A DNA stretch of 64,000 nt from Streptomyces cellulosae (GTDB taxonomy: Bacteria; Actinomycetota; Actinomycetes; Streptomycetales; Streptomycetaceae). This document shows positions 55,739 to 64,000 of the stretch, one piece after another. A model generated the notes under the pieces. The model did no database searches. It had not been told where the DNA came from and was given only the letters and a program-made list of their open reading frames with translations. The first letter of the stretch is position 1, and each line of letters begins with the position of its first letter. The stretch lies in NCBI RefSeq assembly GCF_000721105.1, contig NZ_JOEV01000015.1, forward strand, positions 71,532 through 135,531, written 5' to 3'. Made by a program: the position numbers and the translations under genes.

Positions 55739-56993
55739 CGACGCCTCCCCGACGCGGAGCCGGCCTGCTGAGCCGGCGGTACCCCAGGAAACCGACCGCG
55801 ACCGCGACGGCCCCGGACACCGCCGGAACCCCGTACCCGGCCCGCGCGCCGGCGGCGTCGATCACCCAGCCGGACACGGAGGACCCGAGCGCGACCCCGA
55901 CCGCCAGCCCGGTGCTCACCCAGGTCATGCCCTCGGTCAGTTGCGCGCGAGGTACGTGCTGCTCGATGAGGGACATCGTCGTGATCACCGTGGGAGCGAT
56001 GGACAGGCCCGCTACGAACAGCGCCACGGCCAGGAACGGCAAGTTTCCGACCAGTAGGAGGGGGATCATACTCACGCCCATCGCACAGACGCCCAGCAGC
56101 CAGCGAGGTTCGGGTGCCCCCTTGAAGCGCACCAGCCCGAACACGATCCCCGCCACGCAGGAGCCCGCGGCGTACAGCGCGAGGACCACGCTCGCGGCGC
56201 CCTTGTGGCCCTGCTCGTCGGCGAAGGCCACCGTGACCACGTCGACCGCCCCGAAGATCGCTCCGGTCGCCACGAAGGTTCCCACCAGGACCTGGAGGCC
56301 GGCCGCCCGCAGGGCCGTACCACCGCCGTGCTGCGCGCGCGGGTGCGGTGCGGGCTCAGTGGCGCGCTGGGCGGTCAGCCACAGGACGCCGACCGCGAGG
56401 AAGCACGCGGCCAGCAGCGGGCCGGCCTCCGGGAACCAGACCGTGGACAGGCCGATGGAGATGATCGGCCCGAAGATGAAGCAGACCTCGTCGATCACGG
56501 ACTCGAAGGAGTACGCGGTGTGCAGGTGCGGCGTTCCCCGGTACAGGGCCGCCCACCGGGCGCGGATCATGGCACCGACGCTCGGCACACAGCCGACGCC
56601 GGCACTGAACACGAACAGCGTCCAGTCCGGCCACTGGTAGTGCGCGGAGCACAGCAGCCCCGCCGCCGCGACGAGGGCGATCAGCGTCGCCGGGCGCAGC
56701 ACCCGCCGCTGGCCGTACTGGTCCACCAGCCGTGAGACCTGCGGTCCCGCGACGGCCGCGGCCAGCGCCATGGTGGCCGACAGCCCACCGGCCAGCCCGT
56801 ACCGCCCGGTCAGCTGGGACACCATGGTCACGACGCCGATGCCCATCATCGACAACGGCATCCGGCCGAGGAGGCCCGCGGCGGAGAACCCCTTGGAGCC
56901 GGGGGCGGCGAACAGGGCGCGGTAGGGGCTGGGCACGGGGTCTCCGGTCGGGCGGGAGCGGGTCGGCTCGGTGATCGGACTCGGTGATCGCAT
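55698..56993 (-). CDS. MFS transporter
   Basis: A 431-residue major facilitator with 12 predicted helices. The cytoplasmic loop 2-3 signature is present as DQYGQRRVLRPATL, and IEQHVPRAQLTEGMTWVST lies before the last helices. This resembles small-molecule/sugar efflux-type MFS proteins; substrate unknown. The annotated ATG 56993 lies inside a 13-bp tandem repeat, so the first dozen residues are repeat-encoded and a downstream GTG (V-P-S-P-Y-R-A) might be the true start. It overlaps the oxidase gene by 41 bp and is divergent from the ferrochelatase gene. Confidence 0.88.
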   Translation of the reverse strand: MRSPSPITEPTRSRPTGDPVPSPYRALFAAPGSKGFSAAGLLGRMPLSMMGIGVVTMVSQLTGRYGLAGGLSATMALAAAVAGPQVSRLVDQYGQRRVLRPATLIALVAAAGLLCSAHYQWPDWTLFVFSAGVGCVPSVGAMIRARWAALYRGTPHLHTAYSFESVIDEVCFIFGPIISIGLSTVWFPEAGPLLAACFLAVGVLWLTAQRATEPAPHPRAQHGGGTALRAAGLQVLVGTFVATGAIFGAVDVVTVAFADEQGHKGAASVVLALYAAGSCVAGIVFGLVRFKGAPEPRWLLGVCAMGVSMIPLLLVGNLPFLAVALFVAGLSIAPTVITTMSLIEQHVPRAQLTEGMTWVSTGLAVGVALGSSVSGWVIDAAGARAGYGVPAVSGAVAVAVGFLGYRRLSRPAPRRGGVVEQHSERDERHVA

Positions 56994-57019
56994 TCGGTGA
57001 TCGGGCTCGTCGATCGGCT
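56968..57019. repeat. 13-bp tandem repeat over the MFS start codon
   Basis: TCGGTGATCG plus three variable bases recurs at 56968-56980, 56981-56993 and 56994-57006, with a decayed fourth copy to 57019. The MFS ATG (complement of 56991-56993) lies at the end of the second unit. Confidence 0.8.
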
Positions 57020-57078
57020 CGGCACCGCTTGGACGCGCCGACTCGGTAAGGCGCGTACATCGCCGGAACAGCTTACGA

Positions 57079-57094
57079 GTTAGGTGACCCTAAC
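57079..57094. promoter_or_regulatory. Dyad GTTAGG-N4-CCTAAC between MFS and ferrochelatase genes
   Basis: A perfect six-base inverted repeat around TGAC, placed between divergent genes. The arms resemble parts of the iron box, but the spacing differs from the canonical 19-bp operator, so the regulator is uncertain. Confidence 0.45.
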
Positions 57095-57175
57095 GCACCC
57101 CGTCGGACGTACTGGGAACCCGGGTCGTCACCCCGCCGTTTCCCGGCTGTCAGCACCTGATGACAGGATCGATCC

Positions 57176-58303
57176 ATGCCAGACGCGCTCGATGCCACCC
57201 CCTACGACGCCCTGCTCCTGCTCTCGTTCGGCGGCCCGGAGGGGCCGGACGACGTCGTCCCGTTTCTGGAGAACGTGACGCGCGGGCGCGGAATCCCCAA
57301 GGAACGCCTGAAGGAAGTCGGGCAGCACTACTTCCTGTTCGGCGGGGTCAGCCCCATCAACGACCAGAACCGCGCCCTGCTGGACGCCCTGCGCAAGGAC
57401 TTCGCGGAACACGGCCTGGACCTGCCGGTCTACTGGGGCAACCGCAACTGGGCGCCCTACCTGACGGACACCCTGCGCGAGATGGTCGCCGACGGCCGCC
57501 GCCGCGTCCTGGTCCTCGCCACCAGCGCGTACGCCTCGTACTCGGGCTGCCGTCAGTACCGCGAGAACCTCGCCGACTCGCTGGCCGCCCTCCAGGCCGA
57601 GGGCCTGCGGCCGCCCGCCGTCGACAAGCTGCGGCACTACTTCAACCACCCGGGCTTCCTGGAGCCGATGATCGACGGGGTGATCGAGTCCCTCGCCGAC
57701 CTCCCCGAGGACGTCCGGGACGGTGCCCACCTCGCCTTCACCACCCACTCGATCCCGATCGCCTCCGCGGACACCTCCGGCCCGGTCGAGGAGCACGGCG
57801 ACGGCGGTGCGTACGTGAAGCAGCACCTGGACGTGGCGCAACTGGTCGCCGACGCGGTCCGTGAGCGCACCGGCGTCGACCACCCGTGGCAACTCGTCTA
57901 CCAGTCCCGCTCCGGCGCACCGCACATCCCGTGGCTGGAGCCCGACATCTGCGACCACCTGGAGGAGCGGCACGCGGCCGGGGCCCCGGCGGTCGTGATG
58001 GCGCCCATCGGCTTCGTCTCCGACCACATGGAGGTCATGTACGACCTCGACACGGAGGCCAGGGCCAAGGCCGAGGAGCTGGGCCTGCCGGTGCGCCGCT
58101 CGGCCACCGTGGGCGCCGACCCCCGGTTCGCCGCCGCGGTCCGCGACCTCGTCCTGGAGCGCGCCGCCGTCGAGCGCGCTGAGCAGGTCACGCCCTGCGC
58201 GCGGGGCCTGCTCGGAGCCGGCCACCACCTCTGCCCGGTGGGCTGCTGCCCGGCCCGCGCCCCGCACCCCGCCGCCGCGGGCGCCGACAGCCCCTACGCG
58301 TGA
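57176..58303 (+). CDS. hemH: Coproporphyrin III ferrochelatase
   Basis: A 375-residue ferrochelatase (CpfC in the coproporphyrin-dependent pathway used by actinobacteria), which inserts Fe2+ into coproporphyrin III. Seen are [24 protein letters not shown], the metal-site His in FTTHSIP and [17 protein letters not shown], and the second ligand Glu in [13 protein letters not shown]. The C-terminal tail has closely spaced cysteines ([20 protein letters not shown]), the [2Fe-2S] cluster ligands of actinobacterial enzymes. CAGGAT ends seven bases before ATG 57176, suggesting leaderless translation. It is followed after eight bases by the inositol-monophosphatase gene. Confidence 0.94.
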   Translation: MPDALDATPYDALLLLSFGGPEGPDDVVPFLENVTRGRGIPKERLKEVGQHYFLFGGVSPINDQNRALLDALRKDFAEHGLDLPVYWGNRNWAPYLTDTLREMVADGRRRVLVLATSAYASYSGCRQYRENLADSLAALQAEGLRPPAVDKLRHYFNHPGFLEPMIDGVIESLADLPEDVRDGAHLAFTTHSIPIASADTSGPVEEHGDGGAYVKQHLDVAQLVADAVRERTGVDHPWQLVYQSRSGAPHIPWLEPDICDHLEERHAAGAPAVVMAPIGFVSDHMEVMYDLDTEARAKAEELGLPVRRSATVGADPRFAAAVRDLVLERAAVERAEQVTPCARGLLGAGHHLCPVGCCPARAPHPAAAGADSPYA

Positions 58304-58311
58304 GGAGCCCC

Positions 58312-59127
58312 GTGACCGACCCCCTGCACTCGGAACTGCTCGCCCTCGCCCAGGAGGCCGCCCGGCGGGCCGGCGCGCTGCTGCGGGACGGCCGTCCGGC
58401 CGACCTCGCGGTCGCCAGGACCAAGTCGAGTCCGATCGACGTGGTCACCGAGATGGACATCGCGGCGGAGAAGCTGATCACCGACCTGATCTCCGCACAC
58501 CGCCCGGACGACGGCTTCCTGGGCGAGGAGGGCGCCGCCACCGAGGGCACCAGCGGCGTCCGCTGGGTGATCGACCCGCTCGACGGCACGGTCAACTACC
58601 TGTACGGCCTGCCTACCTGGGCCGTCTCCATCGCCGCCGAGCAGGACGGCGAGACCGTCGTCGGCGTGGTCGAGATCCCGATGCGAGGGGAGACGTACCA
58701 CGCGGTCCTCGGCGAGGGCGCACGGGCCACCGGCGCCTGGGACGGCGAGCGCGAGCTGGCCTGCCGCCCCGCGCCGCCTCTGGAGCAGGCACTGGTCTCG
58801 ACCGGCTTCAACTACGTCACCGAGGTCCGCGTCCACCAGGCCGAGGTCGTCCGCAAGCTGATCCCGCTGCTGCGCGACATCCGGCGGGGCGGCTCGGCCG
58901 CGGTCGACCTGTGCGACGTCGCCGCGGGCCGGCTCGACGGCTACTACGAACGCGGTCTGCACCCCTGGGACCTCGCGGCGGGCGACCTCATCGCCCGTGA
59001 GGCGGGCGCCCTGACCGGTGGGCGCCCCTCAGAGCGCCCCGCACACGCCCTGACGGTCGCCGGTACTCCGGGCATCTTCGAGCCCCTCCAGCGCCTTCTG
59101 GAGGACTTCGGCGCCTGGCACGACTGA
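58312..59127 (+). CDS. Inositol monophosphatase family phosphatase
   Basis: A 271-residue Mg2+-dependent phosphatase. The metal-binding motifs are in order: GEEGA (Glu), WVIDPLDGTVNYLYG (DPLDGT) and HPWDLAAGDLI (WDxAAG). It could act on inositol-1-phosphate, histidinol phosphate or related substrates. GTG 58312 has TGAGGAG five bases ahead, and that site overlaps the stop codon of the ferrochelatase gene, indicating co-translation. A terminator follows. Confidence 0.93.
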   Translation: MTDPLHSELLALAQEAARRAGALLRDGRPADLAVARTKSSPIDVVTEMDIAAEKLITDLISAHRPDDGFLGEEGAATEGTSGVRWVIDPLDGTVNYLYGLPTWAVSIAAEQDGETVVGVVEIPMRGETYHAVLGEGARATGAWDGERELACRPAPPLEQALVSTGFNYVTEVRVHQAEVVRKLIPLLRDIRRGGSAAVDLCDVAAGRLDGYYERGLHPWDLAAGDLIAREAGALTGGRPSERPAHALTVAGTPGIFEPLQRLLEDFGAWHD

Positions 59128-59151
59128 CGCGACCGTGCCGGCACACGCCGA

Positions 59152-59180
59152 GACCCCCGGCGCTGGATTCGCCGGGGGTC
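59152..59180. terminator. Bidirectional terminator after the phosphatase gene
   Basis: An 11-bp perfect stem (GACCCCCGGCG / CGCCGGGGGTC) with a CTGGATT loop; an outer CGGCAC/GTGCCG pair can extend it to about 59139-59191. Confidence 0.87.
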
Positions 59181-59205
59181 CCGCCGTGCCGCGTAACGCT
59201 CGTGA

Positions 59206-59376
59206 TCAGACGCTCGTCGCAACCTCCACACCGTGCTCGGCGGCGAGGCGGCGCAGGTCGTCGAGCTCGGCCTGCTCCACCTCGACGAGGAAGTCGTCGC
59301 CCTCGTCGCGAGCCCGGGTCAGGTCGGACTCGGTCGCCCTTATGCGCTGCAGAAGTCCTGCGGTGAATGCGTCCAT
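59206..59376 (-). CDS. Small 56-residue conserved-type protein
   Basis: A short minus-strand gene encoding a charged, helical peptide that starts MDAFTAGLLQRIRATESDL and ends EHGVEVATSV. AGGGGG lies six bases before ATG 59376, and a terminator lies just beyond the stop. It is strongly amphipathic (alternating Glu/Asp/Arg with Leu/Val/Ala), suggesting a coiled-coil or helical-hairpin partner. There is no cysteine, signal peptide or transmembrane helix. Function unknown; it is divergent from cutRS. Confidence 0.7.
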   Translation of the reverse strand: MDAFTAGLLQRIRATESDLTRARDEGDDFLVEVEQAELDDLRRLAAEHGVEVATSV

Positions 59377-59801
59377 GCTGCGCCCCCTCGTCCTGGTCGT
59401 GGGTCGGTGGCACGGGGGTGTGCCGTTGGGAAGGGGCGATCACGTCTCCTGCAGATGCCCAGCGCACTGCCCCGCTGGGCGGCGACGGTGCCGGACACCC
59501 ACGCCCACTCTGCGGAAGCGGATCGCGGAGTGCCGCATGGTGGTGCGGCACATGCAGAGCGTGATCGCGGGGTGTAAAGCCGTCCTCCCCCCGCTCCCTT
59601 CCACGGAAACCTCAACCAGGCGAGAAAATCTCCCATTCCCGGGCCTCACACCGGTCCTTCAGACGGTGCTCACCCGTCTTACAGCCGACTTATGGCCGAA
59701 AAGGGCAGGATGGGGGCCACACACTCACCGAAACCCCCTGCTCGCGTGACCGAGATCGGTTACGAGGCGCTACGCGGGTGGACACAGGAAGGACAAGCGA
59801 C
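59377..59801. other. Intergenic region upstream of cutR
   Basis: A 425-bp divergent spacer. No gene is supported; frames are Arg-rich and lack ribosome-binding sites. It should hold the cutRS promoter and possibly the CutR operator. AGACGG-N6-CCGTCT at 59660-59677 is a possible dyad. Confidence 0.45.
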
Positions 59802-60455
<654 letters not shown>

Positions 60456-60460
60456 CCGCC

Positions 60461-61693
60461 GTGGCCGCGACCCCGGTGCCTCCTCAGGCACCCCCGAAGC
60501 CCACCTGGGACCCCCGCAGGCCGGAGCCGCCCTTCCCGTGGCTGCGCCCGACCATCCGGATAAGGCTGACGCTGCTGTACGGCGGGATGTTCCTGATCGC
60601 GGGCATCCTGCTGCTGTCGATCATCTACCTGCTCGCCGCGAACGCGCTGAAGGTGGGCAGCGAGTTGCCCTTCAAGGTCCTCTCGGGCCAAGTGGCCAGC
60701 GACATCTGCAACTTCCCGTCCGACCCGTCGTCCACCGAGATGAACCACGCGATGAACGAGTGCGTGAACCTGCAGCGCCAGCACGCCCTGGACAACCTGC
60801 TCAGCCGCTCGCTCCTTGCCCTGCTCGGCCTCGCGATCATCGCGTTCGCCTTCGGCTACGCCATGGCCGGCCGTGTCCTGTCCCCGCTGGGCCGCATCCT
60901 GCGCACCGCGCGCGCGGTGGCGGGCTCGGACCTGTCCCGCCGTATCGAACTGGACGGCCCGGACGACGAGATCAAGGAACTCGCCGACACCTTCGACGAC
61001 ATGCTGGAGCGGTTGCAGCGCGCCTTCACCGCCCAGCAGCGCTTCGTCGGCAACGCCTCGCACGAGCTGAGGACACCGCTCGCGATCAACCGCACGCTCC
61101 TTGAGGTACATCTGTCCGATCCGAACGCGCCGGTGGAGCTGCAACAGCTCGGCAAGACGCTGCTGGCCACCAACGAGCGCAGTGAGCAGCTCGTCGAGGG
61201 TCTGCTGCTGCTCGCCCGCAGCGACAACCAGATCGTGGAACGCAAACCGGTCGACCTCGCCGAGGTCGCCGAGCAGGCCGTCGACCAGGTGCACGGCGAG
61301 GCGCAGGCCAAGGGTGTGGTGATCCGCGGCGAGCAGAAGCCCGCGCTCGTGCAGGGCAACGGCGTGCTGCTGGAGCGGATCGCTCTGAACCTCCTCCAGA
61401 ACGCCGTGCGGTACAACGTGCCCGAGGGCGGCTGGGTCGAGGTGACCACAGAGATCCAGCACGGTCAGGCGGTGCTCGTGGTGGCCAACACGGGCCCGGT
61501 GGTGCCGGCGTACGAGATCGACAATATTTTCGAGCCGTTCCGGCGCTTGCGCACCGAGCGCACGGGCAGCGACAAGGGAGTGGGCCTGGGCCTGTCCATC
61601 GTGCGGTCCGTGGCGCGGGCGCACGGCGGCCATATCTCGGCCCAGCCACGCGAAGGGGGTGGACTCGTGATGCGGGTGACCCTGCCTGTCTGA
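60461..61693 (+). CDS. cutS: CutS sensor histidine kinase
   Basis: A 410-residue kinase. Two transmembrane helices (about 38-60 and 117-135) bracket a short extracytoplasmic sensor of about 55 residues containing just two cysteines, Cys83 and Cys101. Then come HAMP (RVLSPLGRILRTARAVAGSD), HisKA with His201 (NASHELRTPLAIN), and HATPase motifs (NLLQNAVRYN, GVGLGLSIVRS). Family knowledge: CutS monitors extracellular protein folding, and the cysteine pair is thought to report disulfide state. It phosphorylates CutR. A short proline-rich N-terminal tail is cytoplasmic. Confidence 0.94.
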   Translation: MAATPVPPQAPPKPTWDPRRPEPPFPWLRPTIRIRLTLLYGGMFLIAGILLLSIIYLLAANALKVGSELPFKVLSGQVASDICNFPSDPSSTEMNHAMNECVNLQRQHALDNLLSRSLLALLGLAIIAFAFGYAMAGRVLSPLGRILRTARAVAGSDLSRRIELDGPDDEIKELADTFDDMLERLQRAFTAQQRFVGNASHELRTPLAINRTLLEVHLSDPNAPVELQQLGKTLLATNERSEQLVEGLLLLARSDNQIVERKPVDLAEVAEQAVDQVHGEAQAKGVVIRGEQKPALVQGNGVLLERIALNLLQNAVRYNVPEGGWVEVTTEIQHGQAVLVVANTGPVVPAYEIDNIFEPFRRLRTERTGSDKGVGLGLSIVRSVARAHGGHISAQPREGGGLVMRVTLPV

Positions 61694-61777
61694 GAGCATG
61701 ACCCCCGCACACCGATCGATACACAGGGATGTTCGCTTTGCGCGGAATTTTCGAGGCGCCGACCGGCCGATCCTGTG

Positions 61778-61791
61778 TGTGATCGATCACA
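61778..61791. promoter_or_regulatory. 14-bp perfect palindrome TGTGATCGATCACA
   Basis: Fully self-complementary, resembling a CRP/FNR half-site pair (TGTGA...TCACA) but with a four-base rather than six-base centre. It lies 85 bp after cutS and 308 bp before the DUF4193 gene. Confidence 0.45.
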
Positions 61792-61917
61792 AGGGCGATT
61801 TTCCAGCCGTCTACTCACCGTGATCATGAATAGCGTCGGAAAGCCGGGAAAATCCGGGTTTTCCGGAGTCTTGGTCACGGGAAGTACACGGTGAGACGCC
61901 TTTGAAGTGCGGGATTC

Positions 61918-61933
61918 GGACCGTGTACGGTCC
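61918..61933. promoter_or_regulatory. Dyad GGACCG-N4-CGGTCC
   Basis: A perfect six-base inverted repeat around TGTA, about 165 bp before the DUF4193 start. Regulator unknown. Confidence 0.4.
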
Positions 61934-62098
61934 CGATCGCCATCCAACCCGATCACTCATGAGGAGTTCGGTTGGGTGTCGATTGAGTAACAGACCTTGA
62001 TGTGAGGCAAAATCTCCGCCTCAGGTCGGGCACAAGTCCGGCCTCTCACGCGTTACGTGCGCTGGAGACACCACAGACACCCAGAGGGGGAGAGCGAC

Positions 62099-62395
62099 AT
62101 GGCAACCGACTACGACACCCCACGCAAGACCGACGACGACGTCGACTCGGACAGCCTTGAAGAACTGAAGGCTCGGAGGAACGACAAGTCGACGTCCGCT
62201 GTGGACGTCGATGAGTTCGAGGCCGCCGAAGGCCTGGAACTGCCCGGCGCGGACCTCTCGAACGAGGAGCTGGCCGTCCGGGTGCTGCCGAAGCAGCAGG
62301 ACGAGTTCACCTGCATGAGCTGCTTCCTGGTGCACCACCGCAGCCAGCTGGCCCGGGAGAAGAACGGTCAGCCGATCTGCCGCGACTGCGACTGA
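62099..62395 (+). CDS. DUF4193 family zinc-ribbon-like protein
   Basis: A 98-residue acidic protein. The N-terminal half is disordered (Asp/Glu/Lys-rich). The C-terminus carries FTCMSCFLVHHRSQL and ICRDCD, a Cys4 zinc site typical of DUF4193, which is almost universal in actinobacteria. Function unknown. ATG 62099 has GAGGGGGAGAG ahead. It is the first gene after cutRS, separated by a palindrome-rich spacer, and is followed by a gene after 13 bp. Confidence 0.9.
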   Translation: MATDYDTPRKTDDDVDSDSLEELKARRNDKSTSAVDVDEFEAAEGLELPGADLSNEELAVRVLPKQQDEFTCMSCFLVHHRSQLAREKNGQPICRDCD

Positions 62396-62408
62396 GGACG
62401 GGTCGGCC

Positions 62409-63317
62409 GTGACTGGCTCGACCCCTCCCCGGAAGCGCCGCTTCCTGAAAGGGGAAGCGGACTCGGTGCCGTCCCAACGACGGCACGGCGCGCGTGACGA
62501 CGAGCGGGGCTCATCCGATTCCGGGTCGGCCTCGCTCGAACCGGCGGCCGACCGGGCAGATCTCCCGGTGCGGGCCGACACACCCGCGCCCGTCGCACGG
62601 CGGCGGGCCGCGGTGATCCGGGACAGGACCCGGGAAAGCGTCCGCAAGGGCGGCAACCGCGCCAGGGCGGCCCTGGGGCACCTCGCCGACCGCATCATCG
62701 ACCTCGCCCCGCGGATCCCCGTACGCGACCTCGCGGCGCTCCGCAGGCAGTTCCCCGGCCTCGGGCCCGAGCAGCTCGCGGACAAGCTCGTGGCGGGTGC
62801 CGCCACCGCCACCGCCACCGTCGGCGCGGGAATCGGCGCCGCGGCGATGATGCCCGTACCGCCCGCGATGCCCACGGAGCTGGCCGCCGAGATCACCGGC
62901 GTGGCGGTGATCGAACTGAAGCTGATCGCGGAGCTCCACGAGGTCTACGGCGCACGACCGCCGGGCACTCTCAAGCAGCGCTCCACCGCGTACATCGACT
63001 CCTGGTCGGGGGAGCGCGGGATCGATGTGAGCAAGCCGTCGACGGTGAGCGGCGCGCTGAACAGCCGCATGAAACAGCAACTGCGTCAGCAGATCATGAA
63101 GCGCGTGGTCCGCGATCTGCCGAACCTGATGCCGTTCATGGTCGGCGCGGCCGTCGGAGCGGTCATGAACCGCCGGGACACCAGACGCCTCGCCGAGCGG
63201 ATCCGGGCCGACCTGCGCCGGGTCCAGGTGCCGTGGGACGCCTTGCCCGCCCTGCCGCCGCTGGAGGAACCGGCGGATCCGCTGACCATGGGGGACGGTC
63301 CGAAAGAACTCGGGTGA
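62409..63317 (+). CDS. Hypothetical protein with Ala/Gly-rich membrane-active segment (EcsC-like resemblance)
   Basis: A 302-residue protein. The first 65 residues are basic and disordered (PPRKRRFLKGE onward). From about 100 a helical region includes LVAGAATATATVGAGIGAAA, a likely membrane-inserting stretch, then ELAAEITGVAVIELKLIAEL and YIDSWSGERGIDVS. A second hydrophobic patch (LPNLMPFMVGAAVGAVMNRR) follows. The pattern recalls the EcsC family, but I am not certain. GTG 62409 follows the DUF4193 stop by 13 bp, probably in the same operon. Confidence 0.7.
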   Translation: MTGSTPPRKRRFLKGEADSVPSQRRHGARDDERGSSDSGSASLEPAADRADLPVRADTPAPVARRRAAVIRDRTRESVRKGGNRARAALGHLADRIIDLAPRIPVRDLAALRRQFPGLGPEQLADKLVAGAATATATVGAGIGAAAMMPVPPAMPTELAAEITGVAVIELKLIAELHEVYGARPPGTLKQRSTAYIDSWSGERGIDVSKPSTVSGALNSRMKQQLRQQIMKRVVRDLPNLMPFMVGAAVGAVMNRRDTRRLAERIRADLRRVQVPWDALPALPPLEEPADPLTMGDGPKELG

Positions 63318-63349
63318 CGAGAACGCGGACGACGCCTCGCCCGGGTGTG

Positions 63350-63811
63350 CTAGGCCGTCGTCCGCGCTGCCTTCAGGGCCTGAGCCAGCCGCTCCGGCTC
63401 ACGGGTCGACAGGTACAGGTACGGCGTCGGGTCCTCGGGGTCGGTGACCTCCACGCGCAGCGCGGTGGGAATGTAGGCGCGCAGCAGCAGGAAGGCGCGG
63501 GTGTCGGCCTTGTACGTGCGCCAGGCGCGCGCCTCCTCCGCGTCCAGCACCTCCGCCTCGCCCAGCGCGGACACCGGGATCTTCGCCTCGCCCGCGATCA
63601 GGAAGCCGCCCACGACCCGGATCCGCTGCGCGCCGTACGCGCTGGCCACGATCGCCGCCACGGCGGTGCCGCCGACCAGGCCGCCGAGCATCGGCAGCGT
63701 GCCGAAGGGCAACAGGATCAGGGCCATCGAGACCCCGACCAGGAAGGAGATCAGCCACCAGGTCCGGGGGGTGGTGAGACGTTCTTCGTACGGGGTGGCG
63801 GAGGGCTGCAT
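63350..63811 (-). CDS. DUF3093 family membrane protein
   Basis: A 153-residue protein. Two transmembrane helices (about 18-37 and 42-60, WWLISFLVGVSMALILLPFG; MLGGLVGGTAVAAIVASAYG) are followed by a PH-like cytoplasmic domain (RIRVVGGFLIAGEAKIPVSA, then YLYLSTREPERLAQAL), which matches DUF3093. Function unknown. It is minus-strand, convergent with the preceding operon and followed upstream by a tandem-repeat region. Confidence 0.88.
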   Translation of the reverse strand: MQPSATPYEERLTTPRTWWLISFLVGVSMALILLPFGTLPMLGGLVGGTAVAAIVASAYGAQRIRVVGGFLIAGEAKIPVSALGEAEVLDAEEARAWRTYKADTRAFLLLRAYIPTALRVEVTDPEDPTPYLYLSTREPERLAQALKAARTTA

Positions 63812-63850
63812 GGATCCAAGCTTGGCACGGTGCCGGTATCGGGCTGCTGT

Positions 63851-64000
63851 CAGGGGGAGTCGGCGCGGAGCGCTGTCGGGCAGGGTGGTGGGGGGAGACG
63901 GGCGGATCAGGGGGAGTCGGCGCGGAGCGCTGTCGGGCAGGGTGGTGGGGGGAGACGGGCGGATCAGGGGGAGTCGGCGCGGAGCGCTGTCGGGCAGGGT
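63851..64000. repeat. Perfect 57-bp tandem repeat, at least 2.6 copies, cut by the window end
   Basis: Units begin at 63851, 63908 and 63965 (each starts CAGGGGGAGTCGGCGCGG). The first two copies are identical over all 57 bp and the third over its 36 visible bases. The unit is G-rich with a GGTGGTGGGGGGAGACGGG run. It lies upstream of the DUF3093 gene in non-coding sequence as far as visible. Confidence 0.9.

Larger units (their letters stand above)
61694..62098. other. Palindrome-rich spacer between cutS and the DUF4193 gene
   Basis: About 405 bp with no gene. It contains a GGAAAA/TTTTCC inverted repeat near 61847-61864 (possible cutS terminator), TGTGATCGATCACA at 61778-61791, GGACCG-N4-CGGTCC at 61918-61933, and GAGGC-N9-GCCTC near 62003-62021. 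The region is notably AT-richer than its surroundings and probably carries promoter and operators for the DUF4193 operon. Confidence 0.55.

Noticed and set aside
57079..57094. Canonical iron box upstream of hemH
   Set aside because: The arms GTTAGG/CCTAAC resemble it, but the 19-bp spacing is wrong; listed instead as an unassigned dyad.

Overview
The window is high-GC Streptomyces chromosome. The evidence is codon use, GTG/TTG starts, GTGA/ATGA-coupled operons, leaderless-type starts, the lysine/alanine-rich HrdB sigma factor next to a WhiH-type regulator, and an SepH-CutRS-DUF4193-DUF3093 neighbourhood. It looks like the conserved chromosomal core around hrdB. I found no tRNA, rRNA, insertion sequence, prophage or CRISPR array.

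Layout. 0-5.5 kb: tail of an ABC transporter fusion, whiH, the principal sigma factor gene hrdB, and a secreted trypsin-like protease. 5.6-14 kb: a zinc-ribbon peptide, topoisomerase IV subunit parE, a repeat-rich spacer, a DUF1453 membrane protein coupled to a NarL-type two-component system, then a DUF485/sodium-solute symporter pair. 14-20 kb: a CitA/CitB-type two-component system on the other strand, an Apd1-like [2Fe-2S] protein whose start codon abuts a near-consensus iron box, and two divergent citrate synthase homologues, one fused to an N-terminal DNA-binding domain. 20-31 kb: DUF6082 locus, a CobW GTPase convergent with parC (the two stop codons share one TTAA), a pair of M16 peptidases, a c-di-AMP (ydaO) riboswitch ahead of an M23 peptidase, a GntR regulator and the phosphocarrier HPr. 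31-37 kb: a GNAT/acyl-CoA-synthetase-like protein acetyltransferase, DUF5998, a phosphodiesterase and thymidine kinase.

37-51 kb is the accessory-looking part and the most interesting. A small helical protein ends in an amyloid-signalling-like motif. After it come a GrpE-like protein, a lid-less Hsp70, a fibronectin-III protein, a zinc-ribbon double-GTPase-like P-loop protein, a GAP1-like protein and a membrane pseudo-GTPase with a probable discoidin ectodomain. Facing them is a NACHT NTPase whose first 35 residues carry a motif in the same register as the small protein, with an I-Q-I-G core. I infer a candidate NLR/GTPase/chaperone signalling or conflict system. The individual domain families are recognisable, but the combination and its function are unproven.

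51-64 kb: VOC protein, rhodanese, sepH, an FAD sugar-lactone oxidase overlapping an MFS gene, coproporphyrin ferrochelatase, an inositol-monophosphatase family enzyme, a 56-residue peptide, cutRS, DUF4193, a membrane-associated unknown and DUF3093. A perfect 57-bp tandem repeat runs off the right end.
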